The notes below the pieces were generated by a model. That model was not told where the DNA came from and did no database searches. It saw nothing but the letters and a program-made list of their open reading frames with translations. A DNA stretch of 21,392 nt from CAZGSV01 sp964528605 (lineage in GTDB: Bacteria > Armatimonadota > Zipacnadia > CAZGSV01). How positions within the stretch are numbered: position 1 is the stretch's first letter; the number at the start of each line of letters is the position of its first letter. Below are positions 6,771 through 14,708 of the stretch, piece by piece. The stretch lies in NCBI GenBank assembly GCA_964528605.1, contig CAZGSV010000056.1, positions 1 through 21,392 of the forward strand, given 5' to 3'. Both the position numbers and the translations under genes were made by a program.

Positions 6771-7649
6771 TTAGACCGCCGTCCTGAGCCAGTGGGCGAG
6801 GCGGGCGGCCATGAGGGCGGCCCACTGCTGGAGCAGGACTTCTTCGCTCTTGCCGGGAGGCTTGAGTTCGACGACGATGGTCATCTTGTCGCGGAGGCGA
6901 GTTTGGCTGAGGGGCTGAGCCCGCGAGCGGGAGAGTTCGAGAGGAGGGTAGAGGGGACCTTGCAGGCCATAGCCGCCGATGATGGCGTGGAGGAGGCCAC
7001 GCGTTTGCGGGAGGGAGGCACCGGCGGCGGGGGGGGAGGGGAGCGAGTCGCTCCAGGGGGAGGTTTGCGTAGCGGGGGAGGTAGGAGGCGAGGCCCGGTG
7101 GCGCAAGAGTTCCCGTTGGGTGTGGTAGAAGTCTGCAAGGTCCCCTGACTGCAACTGCAACTGAGCCTGCTGTTGCAATGCGGAGGTGAGTCGGGCGCGG
7201 GCGGAGGCCATATCGGCGGGGGGGGCGCCGGCGTGTTGGGCGTAGCCGAGGTAGGCTTCGAGGGTGCGGGCGCGTTGGGAGAGGCCGGTGAGCGCGGAGG
7301 CGGTGCGCTCGCGGCTGGAGCGCTGGAGGAGGCCGGCGGCGCGGAGGGCCGTTTCCTCCTCCTGGCCATAGACGCGGGCGGCGAGGTCGGGCCGGCCGGC
7401 GAGGCCGTAGGCTTGGCGGGTTTGGGCCAGCACTATGCTCTGGCGGCTGTAGACGGAGAGGAGGCGCTCCTCGGCAGCCCTGAGGGCCTCGGCGGCGAAG
7501 CCGAGGTCGCGGTAGAGGCCGAGGCGGCGTTTGAGGGAGGCCTCTTCGCGCTGGAGGGAGGAGGCGACGCCGGAGAGTTCGGAGGCACGCTGGTAGTGGA
7601 GGGCGCGGGCTAGGTCCGAGGCGGAGGGTGGGGTGGTTTGCTTAGGCAT
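6771..7649 (-). CDS. Unrecognised helical protein, first gene of the phage cassette
   Basis: A 292-residue protein I do not recognise. Residues about 10-180 are rich in Ala, Leu, Arg, Gln and Glu with coiled-coil character (ASELSGVASSLQREEASLKR, AAEALRAAEERLLSVYSRQS, LQQQAQLQLQSGDLADFYHT). A Pro/Ser-rich linker near 185-215 follows, and the end (KMTIVVELKPPGKSEEVLLQ, WAALMAARLAHWL) looks like a small folded domain. It is the first gene of the minus-strand cassette, and its stop TAA is followed directly by the next gene's ATG. The ATG at 7647-7649 has no strong ribosome site. It could be a packaging, scaffold or structural accessory protein, but the sequence does not decide this. Confidence 0.65.
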   Translation of the reverse strand: MPKQTTPPSASDLARALHYQRASELSGVASSLQREEASLKRRLGLYRDLGFAAEALRAAEERLLSVYSRQSIVLAQTRQAYGLAGRPDLAARVYGQEEETALRAAGLLQRSSRERTASALTGLSQRARTLEAYLGYAQHAGAPPADMASARARLTSALQQQAQLQLQSGDLADFYHTQRELLRHRASPPTSPATQTSPWSDSLPSPPAAGASLPQTRGLLHAIIGGYGLQGPLYPPLELSRSRAQPLSQTRLRDKMTIVVELKPPGKSEEVLLQQWAALMAARLAHWLRTAV

Positions 7650-8227
7650 GGCGAGTTAGAGGGGTGGGCCGGCAGCCGGGAGCCGTCGGGTGTGGGAGGA
7701 CGGCGGGCCGGCGAGTGAGGCCAGCAGTAGTGGACGGTCGGAGCCTGGTGGGGGGGCGGTGGGGACCGTCAGATCAGGGAGAGAAGTGCCATCAGAGCAG
7801 AAAGCGGGAAAGTGGCGGTGCGACTGTCATTTTGGCATCCAACTGCCTGTTAGGAGGCTTTTTGGCAGTTTTCCGCTAGAATATGGCTGTGCAAAAATCG
7901 TTGCCCCTTCATAATAAATAGGCACGAGAGGGCCCTAGATTGACCTTTTTGGAAAATATTTCTTGTTAGGGCGATTTTGGGGGCGGAGGTGGTGAGAATC
8001 GAGGCTAAAGTGGGGGCTGGAGAGAGGTAGCCGGTCCCTCGGCATGCTCGGGACAGGTAGGCGGCATACGGTAGACGGGAGGGGGCGAGGGGAATGTGGG
8101 GAGGCGGCGATGACAAGGGGCGTTCGGGGGCGCCGGATGGAAGTGGCCTGGGCGGTTAGCGGGGAGTGAGCGGCGAGGGGTAGACTCCCGCGACGATCAT
8201 CGCAGGACGGCTGAGGAGGGCGCACTA
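7650..8227. other. Divergent intergenic region with AT-rich island
   Basis: This 578-base stretch separates the leftward phage cassette from the rightward oxidoreductase gene, and I see no convincing gene in it. About 7825-7975 is markedly AT-richer than everything around it, including runs such as TTCATAATAAATA and GGAAAATATTTCTTG. It also holds an inverted repeat, AACTGCC (7841-7847) with GGCAGTT (7864-7870). It is the natural place for promoters of both transcription units, but I could not match a well-spaced -35/-10 pair on either strand, so no promoter is called. No GTAG-type hairpin is seen here, unlike most other gaps in the window. Confidence 0.5.
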
Positions 8228-9139
8228 ATGGTTCGGGTCGGAGTTGTCGGGTGTGGGGCGCAGACTCATGCGGACGCGTGGATTCCGCTGATCAACGGCA
8301 CCAAGGAGGCGCCGGCGCAACTGGAGCGGATGCGCGTGACGGCCGCCTGGGACATCGAACCCGCGAACGCACAGCGGCTGGCGGTGCAGTATGGGATCGA
8401 GGCGGTCGAGTCCCCGCGAGAGATGCTCGGTCGGGTTGATGCCGCGATGGTGACGGCGCTCGACTTCTCACTGTACTTAGACCTGGCGCGCGTGTTTCTG
8501 GAGGCCGGGATTCCCACGTTCGTCAACCGGCCGCTGGCTCAGGACGTTGCCACGGCGCGGCGGACACTGGAGATCGCCGGCCAGCACGGGGCGCCGATTC
8601 TGTCGGCCTCGTCGCTCTACTTTGCGGATGGGGTGCGGCGCGCGCAGGAACGGCTCGGCGAGTTGGGGCCGCTGCGGACGTTCATTGCCTCGGTTGCGGG
8701 GGGGCACTTCGACTGGTACGTGCCGCACACGATAAGCACGTTCTATCCGGTGGTGGGGCCGGGGGTGGAGTCTGTGTGCGCGTGGGGCGCGGGGGAGAAG
8801 GACCCGCCGCCGGGCGAGTTGCGCAGCGTGGTGGCGTACGTGCAGTACCGGGCCGAGGCGCCGGTGGGGCGGGTGCAGGGGATGTTACAGTTGCTGCCTT
8901 ACGTGGGCTACGGGGAGTATCACCTGACGTTGTTCGGGGAGAAGGCACGCACGGAGGAGATGGATGGGGCGGGAGAAAACGTCTATCTCCCGTTGCTGAA
9001 GGCGATGGAGGAGATGTTTGTGACGGGGCGGGAGCCGATTGCGCACGAGCACATGCTGGAGATGGCGCGGATTCTGTATGCGGCGCGGAGATCGCATCAG
9101 GAGGGCGGAAGGCCGGTCGCGTTGGGGGAGGTAGGATAG
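8228..9139 (+). CDS. Gfo/Idh/MocA-like NAD(P)-dependent oxidoreductase
   Basis: A 303-residue cytoplasmic oxidoreductase likely acting on a sugar or sugar derivative. The N-terminal Rossmann motif GVVGCGAQTHADAW (5-18) would bind NAD(P). In most family members the catalytic motif is EKP; here it reads VNRPLAQD (99-106), with Arg101 where Lys is usual. HTISTFYPVVG (167-177) supplies a candidate catalytic His167. The C-terminus ends with AHEHMLEMARILYAARRSH, as in many sugar dehydrogenases of the family. The ATG at 8228 has AGGAGG eight bases upstream. It begins a plus-strand run with a DUF362 gene and a GH127 gene, which suggests a role in sugar oxidation after glycoside cleavage. At 303 residues it is slightly short for the family. 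The Lys-to-Arg change makes its chemistry uncertain. Confidence 0.8.
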   Translation: MVRVGVVGCGAQTHADAWIPLINGTKEAPAQLERMRVTAAWDIEPANAQRLAVQYGIEAVESPREMLGRVDAAMVTALDFSLYLDLARVFLEAGIPTFVNRPLAQDVATARRTLEIAGQHGAPILSASSLYFADGVRRAQERLGELGPLRTFIASVAGGHFDWYVPHTISTFYPVVGPGVESVCAWGAGEKDPPPGELRSVVAYVQYRAEAPVGRVQGMLQLLPYVGYGEYHLTLFGEKARTEEMDGAGENVYLPLLKAMEEMFVTGREPIAHEHMLEMARILYAARRSHQEGGRPVALGEVG

Positions 9140-9225
9140 GCCGAGCGTGGCAGATGAGGGAGCGGCCGTCGTCTGCGCCTCCCGCACATTGCGGGCGAGC
9201 GCCTGGAGGTCTAACATCCGCTGCC

Positions 9226-10431
9226 ATGAGACGAGAGACGAAGCAGCCGAGAGTCGTGGTGAAGAGGGTGGCGCCGGAGGCGGGGGTCGCAGAGGTGACG
9301 CAGGCGGTAGAGGCGGCGGTGAAGGCTCTGGGCGGCATTTCGCGGTTCGTCGCGCGCGGCGAGACAGTGGTGCTCAAGCCGAACGCGGCGCGACCGCTGG
9401 AGCCGGGCAATCCGGAGAACACCGACTGGCGGGTGGTGGAGGCGGCGGTGACGCTGGCGAAGAAGGGGCGGCCGAAGCGCATTGTGATTGCCGAGGGCGC
9501 GTTCGGGATGAACACGCCGGACTGTTTCGAGAAGACCGGCGTGGCGGAGGTGGCGCGGCGGCACGGCATCGAGTTGATAGACATCAACAAGGACGAGTTT
9601 GCGAAAGTGCGGGTGCGGCGCGGGGTGGTCCTCAAGGATGTGGAGGTGGCGCGCTGCGTGCTGGAGGCGGACCGGCTGATCAACCTGCCGGCGATGAAGG
9701 CGAGCATTGACGTGACCACGGAACTGGGGCAGGAGTACCCGATAAGCATGGCGATGAAGAACCTGAAGGGGGTGATCTCGCCTGCGGCGCGGAAGCGCTT
9801 TCACGATGTCGGGTATCAGAGGGCGGTGGCCGATCTGAGTTCGGTGGTGCGGAGCGACCTGGTGATAATGTCCGGTCTGCGGGCGTGCGTGACGGAGGCC
9901 TGGGCAGTGTTGCGGCGGCAGCCGGGATTGCCGCTGGGGCTAGTGCTTGCGGGGGGGGAGGCGGTGGCGGTGGATGCGGTCGCCTCGGCGGTTCTGGGTA
10001 GCGAGCCGATGGCGATCGAGCAGATTCGGGTGGCGGCGGAGAAGGGATGGGGCATCGCGGACCTGGAGAGGATTGAGGTGGTGAGCGACGTGCCTTTTGA
10101 GGCGCTGCGGGCGGAGATTGTGCAGCGGATATTCGAGGCCAGGGAGAGGGCGCGGGGAGGGAAACGGCTGCCGGTGATCATCCACGAGTTCGACGCTTGC
10201 ACGGGCTGTCGGGTGGCGTTGATGAATGCGATGAACCAGGTGGGAGGCGCGCTGGGAGGGCGGAGGCGGCTGCACGTGGTGCTGGGGCAGCACGCGCAGG
10301 CGGTGGCGAGGGTGCGGCGGTGCTTGTATCTGGGGAAGTGCACGGCGCGGGTGGCGCCGGGGGGGTATGTGCGCGGCTGCCCGCCGACGGAGGAGGCGAT
10401 TCGGCGCGGGGTGCTGCGAGCGTTTCGGTGA
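9226..10431 (+). CDS. DUF362 protein with C-terminal NuoB/hydrogenase-like Fe-S motif
   Basis: A 401-residue DUF362-family protein. Typical features are ETVVLKPNAARPLEPGNPENTDWRV-type sequence near residues 45-70 and the repeated Ile/Val-rich IVIAEGAFG and VLEADRLINLPAMKA. MAMKNLKGVISPAARKRFH, DLVIMSGLRACVTEA and an Ala-rich VAVDAVASAVLG follow. Instead of an obvious ferredoxin pair, the C-terminus has ACTGCRVALMNAMN (C325, C328), CLYLGKC (C366, C372) and RGCPPTEEAI (C385). That layout resembles the proximal 4Fe-4S site of NuoB or hydrogenase small subunits. The ATG at 9226 is supported by the end of family-like sequence, though GGAGGT is 15 bases away. An in-frame extension upstream would overlap the oxidoreductase gene and is rejected. 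Substrate and reaction are unknown; a redox role is inference. Confidence 0.8.
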   Translation: MRRETKQPRVVVKRVAPEAGVAEVTQAVEAAVKALGGISRFVARGETVVLKPNAARPLEPGNPENTDWRVVEAAVTLAKKGRPKRIVIAEGAFGMNTPDCFEKTGVAEVARRHGIELIDINKDEFAKVRVRRGVVLKDVEVARCVLEADRLINLPAMKASIDVTTELGQEYPISMAMKNLKGVISPAARKRFHDVGYQRAVADLSSVVRSDLVIMSGLRACVTEAWAVLRRQPGLPLGLVLAGGEAVAVDAVASAVLGSEPMAIEQIRVAAEKGWGIADLERIEVVSDVPFEALRAEIVQRIFEARERARGGKRLPVIIHEFDACTGCRVALMNAMNQVGGALGGRRRLHVVLGQHAQAVARVRRCLYLGKCTARVAPGGYVRGCPPTEEAIRRGVLRAFR

Positions 10432-10446
10432 GGAAATCCTGGGGCA

Positions 10447-10516
10447 GCAACCGGTTTTCTGATTGCCATGATGGCTGCGGGGTCGGTGGTTGCGAAAAGC
10501 GGTTACTGTCCCTAGT
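10447..10516. repeat. Imperfect inverted repeat ending in GGTTACTGTCCC
   Basis: GCAACCGGTTTTC (10447-10459) is inverted, with two mismatches, as GAAAAGCGGTTAC (10494-10506). The right arm runs into GGTTACTGTCCC (10501-10512), the string also found at the portal stop (3079-3090). It occupies most of the gap between the DUF362 and GH127 genes and may be a degenerate copy of the second repeat family. Confidence 0.45.
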
Positions 10517-10536
10517 TCCCACTCGAGGTGATGCTG

Positions 10537-12462
10537 ATGAGTGAGGAGAAGGGGAGGCTGCGGCGGTTTGCGCCGGTGCCTTTTGCGCAAGTTGGGATTG
10601 AGGATGAGTTCTGGGCGCCGCGGCTGAAGGTGAACCGCGAGCGGACGTTGTTCGCGGAGTACGAGCAGTGCAAGAAGACGGGGCGGATTGACGCCTTCAA
10701 GATGGACTGGAAGCCGGGCCGGGAGCCGGCGCCGCACATGTTCTGGGATTCGGACGTGGCGAAGTGGATTGAGGCGGCGAGTTACTCGCTGGCGACGCAT
10801 CCAGACCCGAGACTGGAGGCGCTGGTGGACGAGGTGGTGTCGCTGGTGGTGTCGGCGCAGCAGCCGGATGGCTACTTGAACGTTCACTTCACGCTGGTGG
10901 AACCGGAGAAGCGGTGGACTAACCTGCGCGACCATCACGAACTGTACACCGCCGGGCATCTGATGGAGGCGGCGGCCGCGCACCATCAGGCGACGGGCAA
11001 GCGCAACCTGCTCGAGGCGATGTGCCGCTTCGCTGACTACATCGGCTCCGTTTTCGGCGCGGGCTCCGCCTCCGCCGAGGCTGCGGCGGACAGGCCGGGG
11101 CAGAAGCGAGGCTACTGCGGGCATGAGGAGATAGAACTGGCGCTCGTCAGACTCTATCGCGCGACGGGGGGGGAGCGGTATCTGCGGCTGAGCCAGTACT
11201 TCGTGGAGGAGCGCGGCAGGCAGCCGCACTACTACGACCTCGAGGCGCGGGAGCGGGGCGAGGACCCGGCGAGGTTCCGGGCCGCCGACTACTCGTATTG
11301 CCAGGCGCACCTGCCGGTGCGGGAGCAGACCGAGGCGGTAGGGCACTCGGTGCGCGCGATGTACCTCTACAGCGCCATGGCCGACCTGGCGGCGGAGTTG
11401 AACGACCCTACGCTTTTGGCGGCGTGCGAGCGGCTGTGGGAGAGCGTGTGCCTGCGGAAGATGTACGTGACCGGCGGCATCGGGTCGGTGCGCGGCTACG
11501 AGGGCTTTGGGCCGGATTATGACTTGCCGAATGACGCCTACGCGGAGACGTGCGCGGCGATTGGGCTGGTGCTGTGGAATCACCGGATGCTGCAATTCGA
11601 TTGCGACGCGCGCTATGCGGACGTGATGGAGCGGGCGCTCTACAACGGCGTGATAAGCGGCGTGTCGCTGGACGGGGAGAGGTTCTTCTACGAGAACCCG
11701 CTGGTGAGCGAGGGCAAGCACCATCGGCAGGAGTGGTTCGAGTGCGCGTGCTGCCCGCCGAACCTGGCGCGATTGTTGGCATCGCTGGGAGGGTACGCGT
11801 ATTCGCGGGCCCACGACGGGCTTGCCGTCCATCTCTACGTGCAGGGGCAGATGCAGGCGACGCTCGCGGACGGCAGGCCGGTGGCGCTGCGCGTGCAGAC
11901 TCGCTATCCGTGGGAGGGGAGCGTGCGGGTGGAGGTAGAGTTGACGGAGCCGCGGGAGTTCACGCTGCGGCTGCGGATACCGGGCTGGTGCCGCAAACAC
12001 GCGCTTGCGGTTGACGGCGTGCCCTTCGAAGCGCCTGTCGAGAAAGGGTACGCGTGCGTCACGCGGACATGGCGGGGCGGCGATGTGGTGGAACTGGAGA
12101 TGGACATGCCGGTGGAGCGGATCGAAGCGCACCCGAGCGTGCAGCAGGATCGCGGCCGGGTAGCGTTGCAGCGCGGGCCGATAGTGTATTGCTTTGAGGG
12201 CGTGGACAATCCGGCAGGGCCGAAGCAGGTCGCGCTGCCGGATGAGGCCGCGCTCACGGCGCGGTTCGACGCCTCTCTCTTGGGTGGAGTGGTCGTTATC
12301 GAGGGCGAAGGGCGGTTGGCCGAGCCGGCGGCGTGGGAGGGGGCGCTCTATCGTCCGGCTGGGGAGGAGGCGTCTCGCGCGGCGCCCGTGCGTGCGGTGC
12401 CGTATTGCGTGTGGGACAACCGGGAGGCGGGGGAGATGGTGGTGTGGGTGGGGAGGCAGTAG
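10537..12462 (+). CDS. GH127 family beta-L-arabinofuranosidase (DUF1680 type)
   Basis: A 641-residue glycoside hydrolase of the GH127 type, which removes beta-L-arabinofuranose or related sugars from plant glycans and glycoproteins using a zinc-bound cysteine nucleophile. The family signatures are complete: DEFWAPRLKVNRERT near the N-terminus, and QPDGYLNVHF with RDHHELYTAGHLMEAA following. YAETCAA carries E337 and C339, and FECACCPPN carries C405 and C406, matching the Glu-Cys-Cys-Cys zinc site known in the Bifidobacterium enzyme HypBA1. The C-terminal half is beta-rich, as expected. No signal peptide is seen, so it likely acts in the cytoplasm on imported oligosaccharides. The ATG at 10537 is chosen because GAGGTG lies six bases upstream; the earlier GTG and ATG overlap this site. 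It is the last gene of the plus-strand run. Confidence 0.92.
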   Translation: MSEEKGRLRRFAPVPFAQVGIEDEFWAPRLKVNRERTLFAEYEQCKKTGRIDAFKMDWKPGREPAPHMFWDSDVAKWIEAASYSLATHPDPRLEALVDEVVSLVVSAQQPDGYLNVHFTLVEPEKRWTNLRDHHELYTAGHLMEAAAAHHQATGKRNLLEAMCRFADYIGSVFGAGSASAEAAADRPGQKRGYCGHEEIELALVRLYRATGGERYLRLSQYFVEERGRQPHYYDLEARERGEDPARFRAADYSYCQAHLPVREQTEAVGHSVRAMYLYSAMADLAAELNDPTLLAACERLWESVCLRKMYVTGGIGSVRGYEGFGPDYDLPNDAYAETCAAIGLVLWNHRMLQFDCDARYADVMERALYNGVISGVSLDGERFFYENPLVSEGKHHRQEWFECACCPPNLARLLASLGGYAYSRAHDGLAVHLYVQGQMQATLADGRPVALRVQTRYPWEGSVRVEVELTEPREFTLRLRIPGWCRKHALAVDGVPFEAPVEKGYACVTRTWRGGDVVELEMDMPVERIEAHPSVQQDRGRVALQRGPIVYCFEGVDNPAGPKQVALPDEAALTARFDASLLGGVVVIEGEGRLAEPAAWEGALYRPAGEEASRAAPVRAVPYCVWDNREAGEMVVWVGRQ

Positions 12463-12977
12463 ACAGTAGTCAGCAGACAGTAGACAGGGAGGCAGGTCGC
12501 AGGGGGCAGACCGTAGGGGGGGCGGCGAGGTAGGGGCGTATGGCCATACGCCCCTACGGCGGGCGACTCACCGAGTCGCCCCTACGCTCGGCGCCTGGCG
12601 GCGCCGCGCACCGAANNNNNNNNNNNNNNNNNNNNNNNNNNNNNNNNNNNNNNNNNNNNNNNNNNNNNNNNNNNNNNNNNNNNNNNNNNNNNNNNNNNNN
12701 NNNNNNNNNNNNNNNGGGCGACTCACCGAGTCGCCCCTACGCTCGGCGCCTGGCGGCGCCGCGCACCGAAACGTCCCTACGGCGGGCGACTCACCGAGTC
12801 GCCCCTACGATGCTGTGCCTGCCCGCGCCCCCCCCCGGCCGTAGGGGACGGCCGCCTGGCCGTCCCGCAAGACCAAGGGCGACTCACCGAGTCGCCCCTA
12901 CGCTCGGCGCCTGGCGGCGCCGCGCACCGAAGCGTCCCTACAGCGGGCGGCCACACCGGGCCGCCCCTATGGGGGGG
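12463..12977. repeat. REP-like array region between GH127 and PIG-L genes
   Basis: This gene-free stretch opens with a degenerate AGACAGT tandem (12457-12487). It then holds a perfect palindrome GGGCGTATGG/CCATACGCCC (12534-12553) with GTAG and CTAC on its two sides. Four copies of GGGCGACTC/GAGTCGCCC plus CTAC start at 12561, 12716, 12784 and 12877. GGGACGGCC/GGCCGTCCC lies at 12845-12866 after GTAG, and GGGCGGCC/GGCCGCCC at 12945-12966. Three of the four copies are followed by the same GC-rich second hairpin (GGCGCC...GGCGCC), giving a 55-base unit identical at 12561-12615, 12716-12770 and 12877-12931. The two flanking genes converge here, so hairpins could also help end transcription. Confidence 0.85.
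12616..12715. other. Assembly gap (100 N)
   Basis: Exactly 100 N separate two identical 55-base sequences (12561-12615 and 12716-12770). Round 100-base runs are a common scaffolding placeholder, so the true length is unknown. The break clearly fell within the REP array. Confidence 0.97.
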
Positions 12978-14390
12978 TTAGTCGGGGAAGGCGGGGTCGG
13001 TGGCGGTAAAGGGGATGTTGGACCAGCAGCCCACCAGCACCGGCTGGCCCGCGGCTTGCTCGGGCAACGGGACCGGCCCCAGGGTCCATTCGCCGAGGGA
13101 GGGGTGCGTGACGGTGAGGGACAAGGGCTGGAGGCCTCGGGTGGTGAGCCTGATGCCGTGCGCGCTCCCGTCGCCGCTGATGTAGGCGGTGGTAATGACC
13201 GGGTTGAGCGCCTTGTCCCAGGTGCGGCAGTCGAGGGCCAGGTAGGCGCGCTTGAAGAGCGGCTGCGGCGCGCACCAGATGCGGGCGCGGGAGATGCCGT
13301 TCCGGTCGCGGGCGACCTCGGCGCCTAGGATGTCGGCGCCGTCGAGTTTGCGGCGGCCACTCACTTCGTCGGTCCAGCGCTGGGAGTCGCCCGGCATGAG
13401 GGGGCGCCAGTTCAGCACAGCGAAGGCTTCATTGGCGCGGGCGAACGAGCGCATGAGGCCGCTGAAGCGCGGCTCTTCGCTGTGGTACATGCGGATAGCC
13501 GCGTACTTGGCCCGTGTTTGATGGCCCGTGAGGATCAAGTCGAGCCAGGGTCGGGCCTTGGTGCCCTGAAGGTTGCGCGGAGGCAGCAACTCGGCGTCAA
13601 GTCTAAGCGCGCGCGGCACCGGCCAGCGAGGCCAGTGGATCAGGCATCCGTACTCCTGAGTGCGCTGCGCCCAATCGAGGCCGCTGACGCGCAGCGTTGC
13701 CAGCGCGTAAGAGACGAAGGCGGCAGTGGCCCAGTGGTCGGGATGCACGTCTTGCGGCTGGGTGACGAAGACGTGAGTAGGTTGGATGCGGCGCAAGAGG
13801 GAGACCAGGTCGGCATGGAGTTGCGCGCCGCAGTAGAGCGCATGCGGGGTGTAGGAGTTTGGGTAAGGGGAGGCGTTGACCTGAGTCGTCATGGAGGTGA
13901 AAGGCGCGTTGCGGAGCCAGTGCTCGGCGCGCCACAGGGAGAGCAGGCCGCCGTTGGGATAGCCGAGGGCGTAGACGTGGTCGCTGGGCACCCCCAGGCT
14001 GCCCACGGCCTTGAGGCTTTCCTTCTGACGATCGAAGCCCAGTCGGATGAAGCCCTCAGGGGCCCGGCGCAGCGTCTTCTCGTCGAAGAACAGGGCGAGT
14101 TCGGAGGCGTCGCCGTTGGTCATGAGCGCGACGTAGACCTCGGCGCCCGCGCGCGAGGCAGCCTGCATAAGGCCGCCGCAGCCCAGCGTTTCGTCGTCAG
14201 GATGGGGGGCGACGATGAGCACGCGGTCACCGGCCTTCGGTACCGAGAACTCGCCCGCGAAGCCGACCTCGGCCATGTGGCGGCGCCAGGCCACGCGTTC
14301 CCACACGCGCCAGACGCCGACCCCGACCGCGGCCGCGACGACTGCCGCTATCGCCAGTCTGCGCCAGCGCAACCCTCCAAGGAACCTCAT
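12978..14390 (-). CDS. Membrane-anchored PIG-L family deacetylase
   Basis: A 470-residue PIG-L (LmbE-like) zinc-dependent N-acetyl hydrolase, which typically removes acetyl groups from N-acetylglucosamine-type sugars. Residues 11-28 (RLAIAAVVAAAVGVGVW) after basic residues form a signal anchor, so the enzyme likely faces outside the cytoplasmic membrane. The hallmark AHPDDE-like motif is APHPDDETLGCGG (61-73; H63, D65, D66, E67). The second metal motif is HPDH (216-219). The C-terminal 150 residues are beta-rich and may be an extra carbohydrate-binding-like domain, making it longer than minimal family members. The ATG at 14388-14390 is preceded by AAGG ten bases away and GAGGTG fourteen bases away, the latter overlapping the stop of the upstream small gene, which suggests coupling. 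The stop is TAA at 12978. Confidence 0.9.
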   Translation of the reverse strand: MRFLGGLRWRRLAIAAVVAAAVGVGVWRVWERVAWRRHMAEVGFAGEFSVPKAGDRVLIVAPHPDDETLGCGGLMQAASRAGAEVYVALMTNGDASELALFFDEKTLRRAPEGFIRLGFDRQKESLKAVGSLGVPSDHVYALGYPNGGLLSLWRAEHWLRNAPFTSMTTQVNASPYPNSYTPHALYCGAQLHADLVSLLRRIQPTHVFVTQPQDVHPDHWATAAFVSYALATLRVSGLDWAQRTQEYGCLIHWPRWPVPRALRLDAELLPPRNLQGTKARPWLDLILTGHQTRAKYAAIRMYHSEEPRFSGLMRSFARANEAFAVLNWRPLMPGDSQRWTDEVSGRRKLDGADILGAEVARDRNGISRARIWCAPQPLFKRAYLALDCRTWDKALNPVITTAYISGDGSAHGIRLTTRGLQPLSLTVTHPSLGEWTLGPVPLPEQAAGQPVLVGCWSNIPFTATDPAFPD

Positions 14391-14408
14391 AGTCGCGTTG
14401 CCTTCACC

Positions 14409-14708
14409 TCAGGGGGAGCCTTTGCCCGACGGCGCTGGGCCCTCGGAGTCGGGCGAGGTGCGCCGCGCCGTCCCCAGCCAATCCGCCCACAGGCCGATGG
14501 CGGCCCGCTGGTCCTCCGGCGACAGTCTAGCGTCGCAGCCGAAGGTGGTGTGAGCGACCCGCTGCAGAGCGGTGAGGGCGACCCACCGCTGCTGGAATTC
14601 CTCGCTTTCCAGCAGGCCCACCAGCGGGGGCCAAGCCCGCGGGTTCTGTTCGGCAATTAAAGCGAGTTTGTGCGCCGCCGTCCAGCGGACCAGGCGATCA
14701 ACGGCCAT
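14409..14708 (-). CDS. Short HEAT-like repeat protein, possibly a remnant
   Basis: A 99-residue reading frame. LVRWTAAHKLALIAEQNPRAWPPLVGLL and RWVALTALQRVAHTTFGCDARLSPEDQRAAIGLWADWL (each read across several motifs) match the usual HEAT-repeat pattern, including the closing FGYDP...RRAAI..W feature of bacterial HEAT proteins. Full proteins of that kind normally have several repeats, so this could be the end of a truncated gene. Its ATG (14706-14708) overlaps the end of the DUF4038 remnant and has no ribosome site. Its TGA overlaps the GAGGTG upstream of the PIG-L gene, which argues it is or was part of the operon. A protein-interaction role is family knowledge; expression is uncertain. Confidence 0.5.
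   Translation of the reverse strand: MAVDRLVRWTAAHKLALIAEQNPRAWPPLVGLLESEEFQQRWVALTALQRVAHTTFGCDARLSPEDQRAAIGLWADWLGTARRTSPDSEGPAPSGKGSP

Noticed and set aside
7845..7863. Rho-independent terminator (GCCT...AGGC followed by TTTTT)
   Set aside because: The stem is only four bases and no plus-strand gene lies upstream; probably chance within the AT-rich island.
7939..7970. Sigma-70 promoter starting with TTGACC at 7940
   Set aside because: No acceptable -10 hexamer lies 16-18 bases downstream.
7650..8227. Phage attachment site or tRNA at the cassette edge
   Set aside because: No tRNA-like cloverleaf and no direct repeat matching the left edge of the window could be seen; the left boundary is outside the window.
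8776..9225. N-terminal extension of the DUF362 gene
   Set aside because: It overlaps the oxidoreductase gene in another frame and is Gly/Arg-rich without family features.
12530..12966. CRISPR array
   Set aside because: The repeated units are themselves hairpins with GTAG feet, spacing is irregular, there are no unique spacers of constant length, and no cas genes are near.
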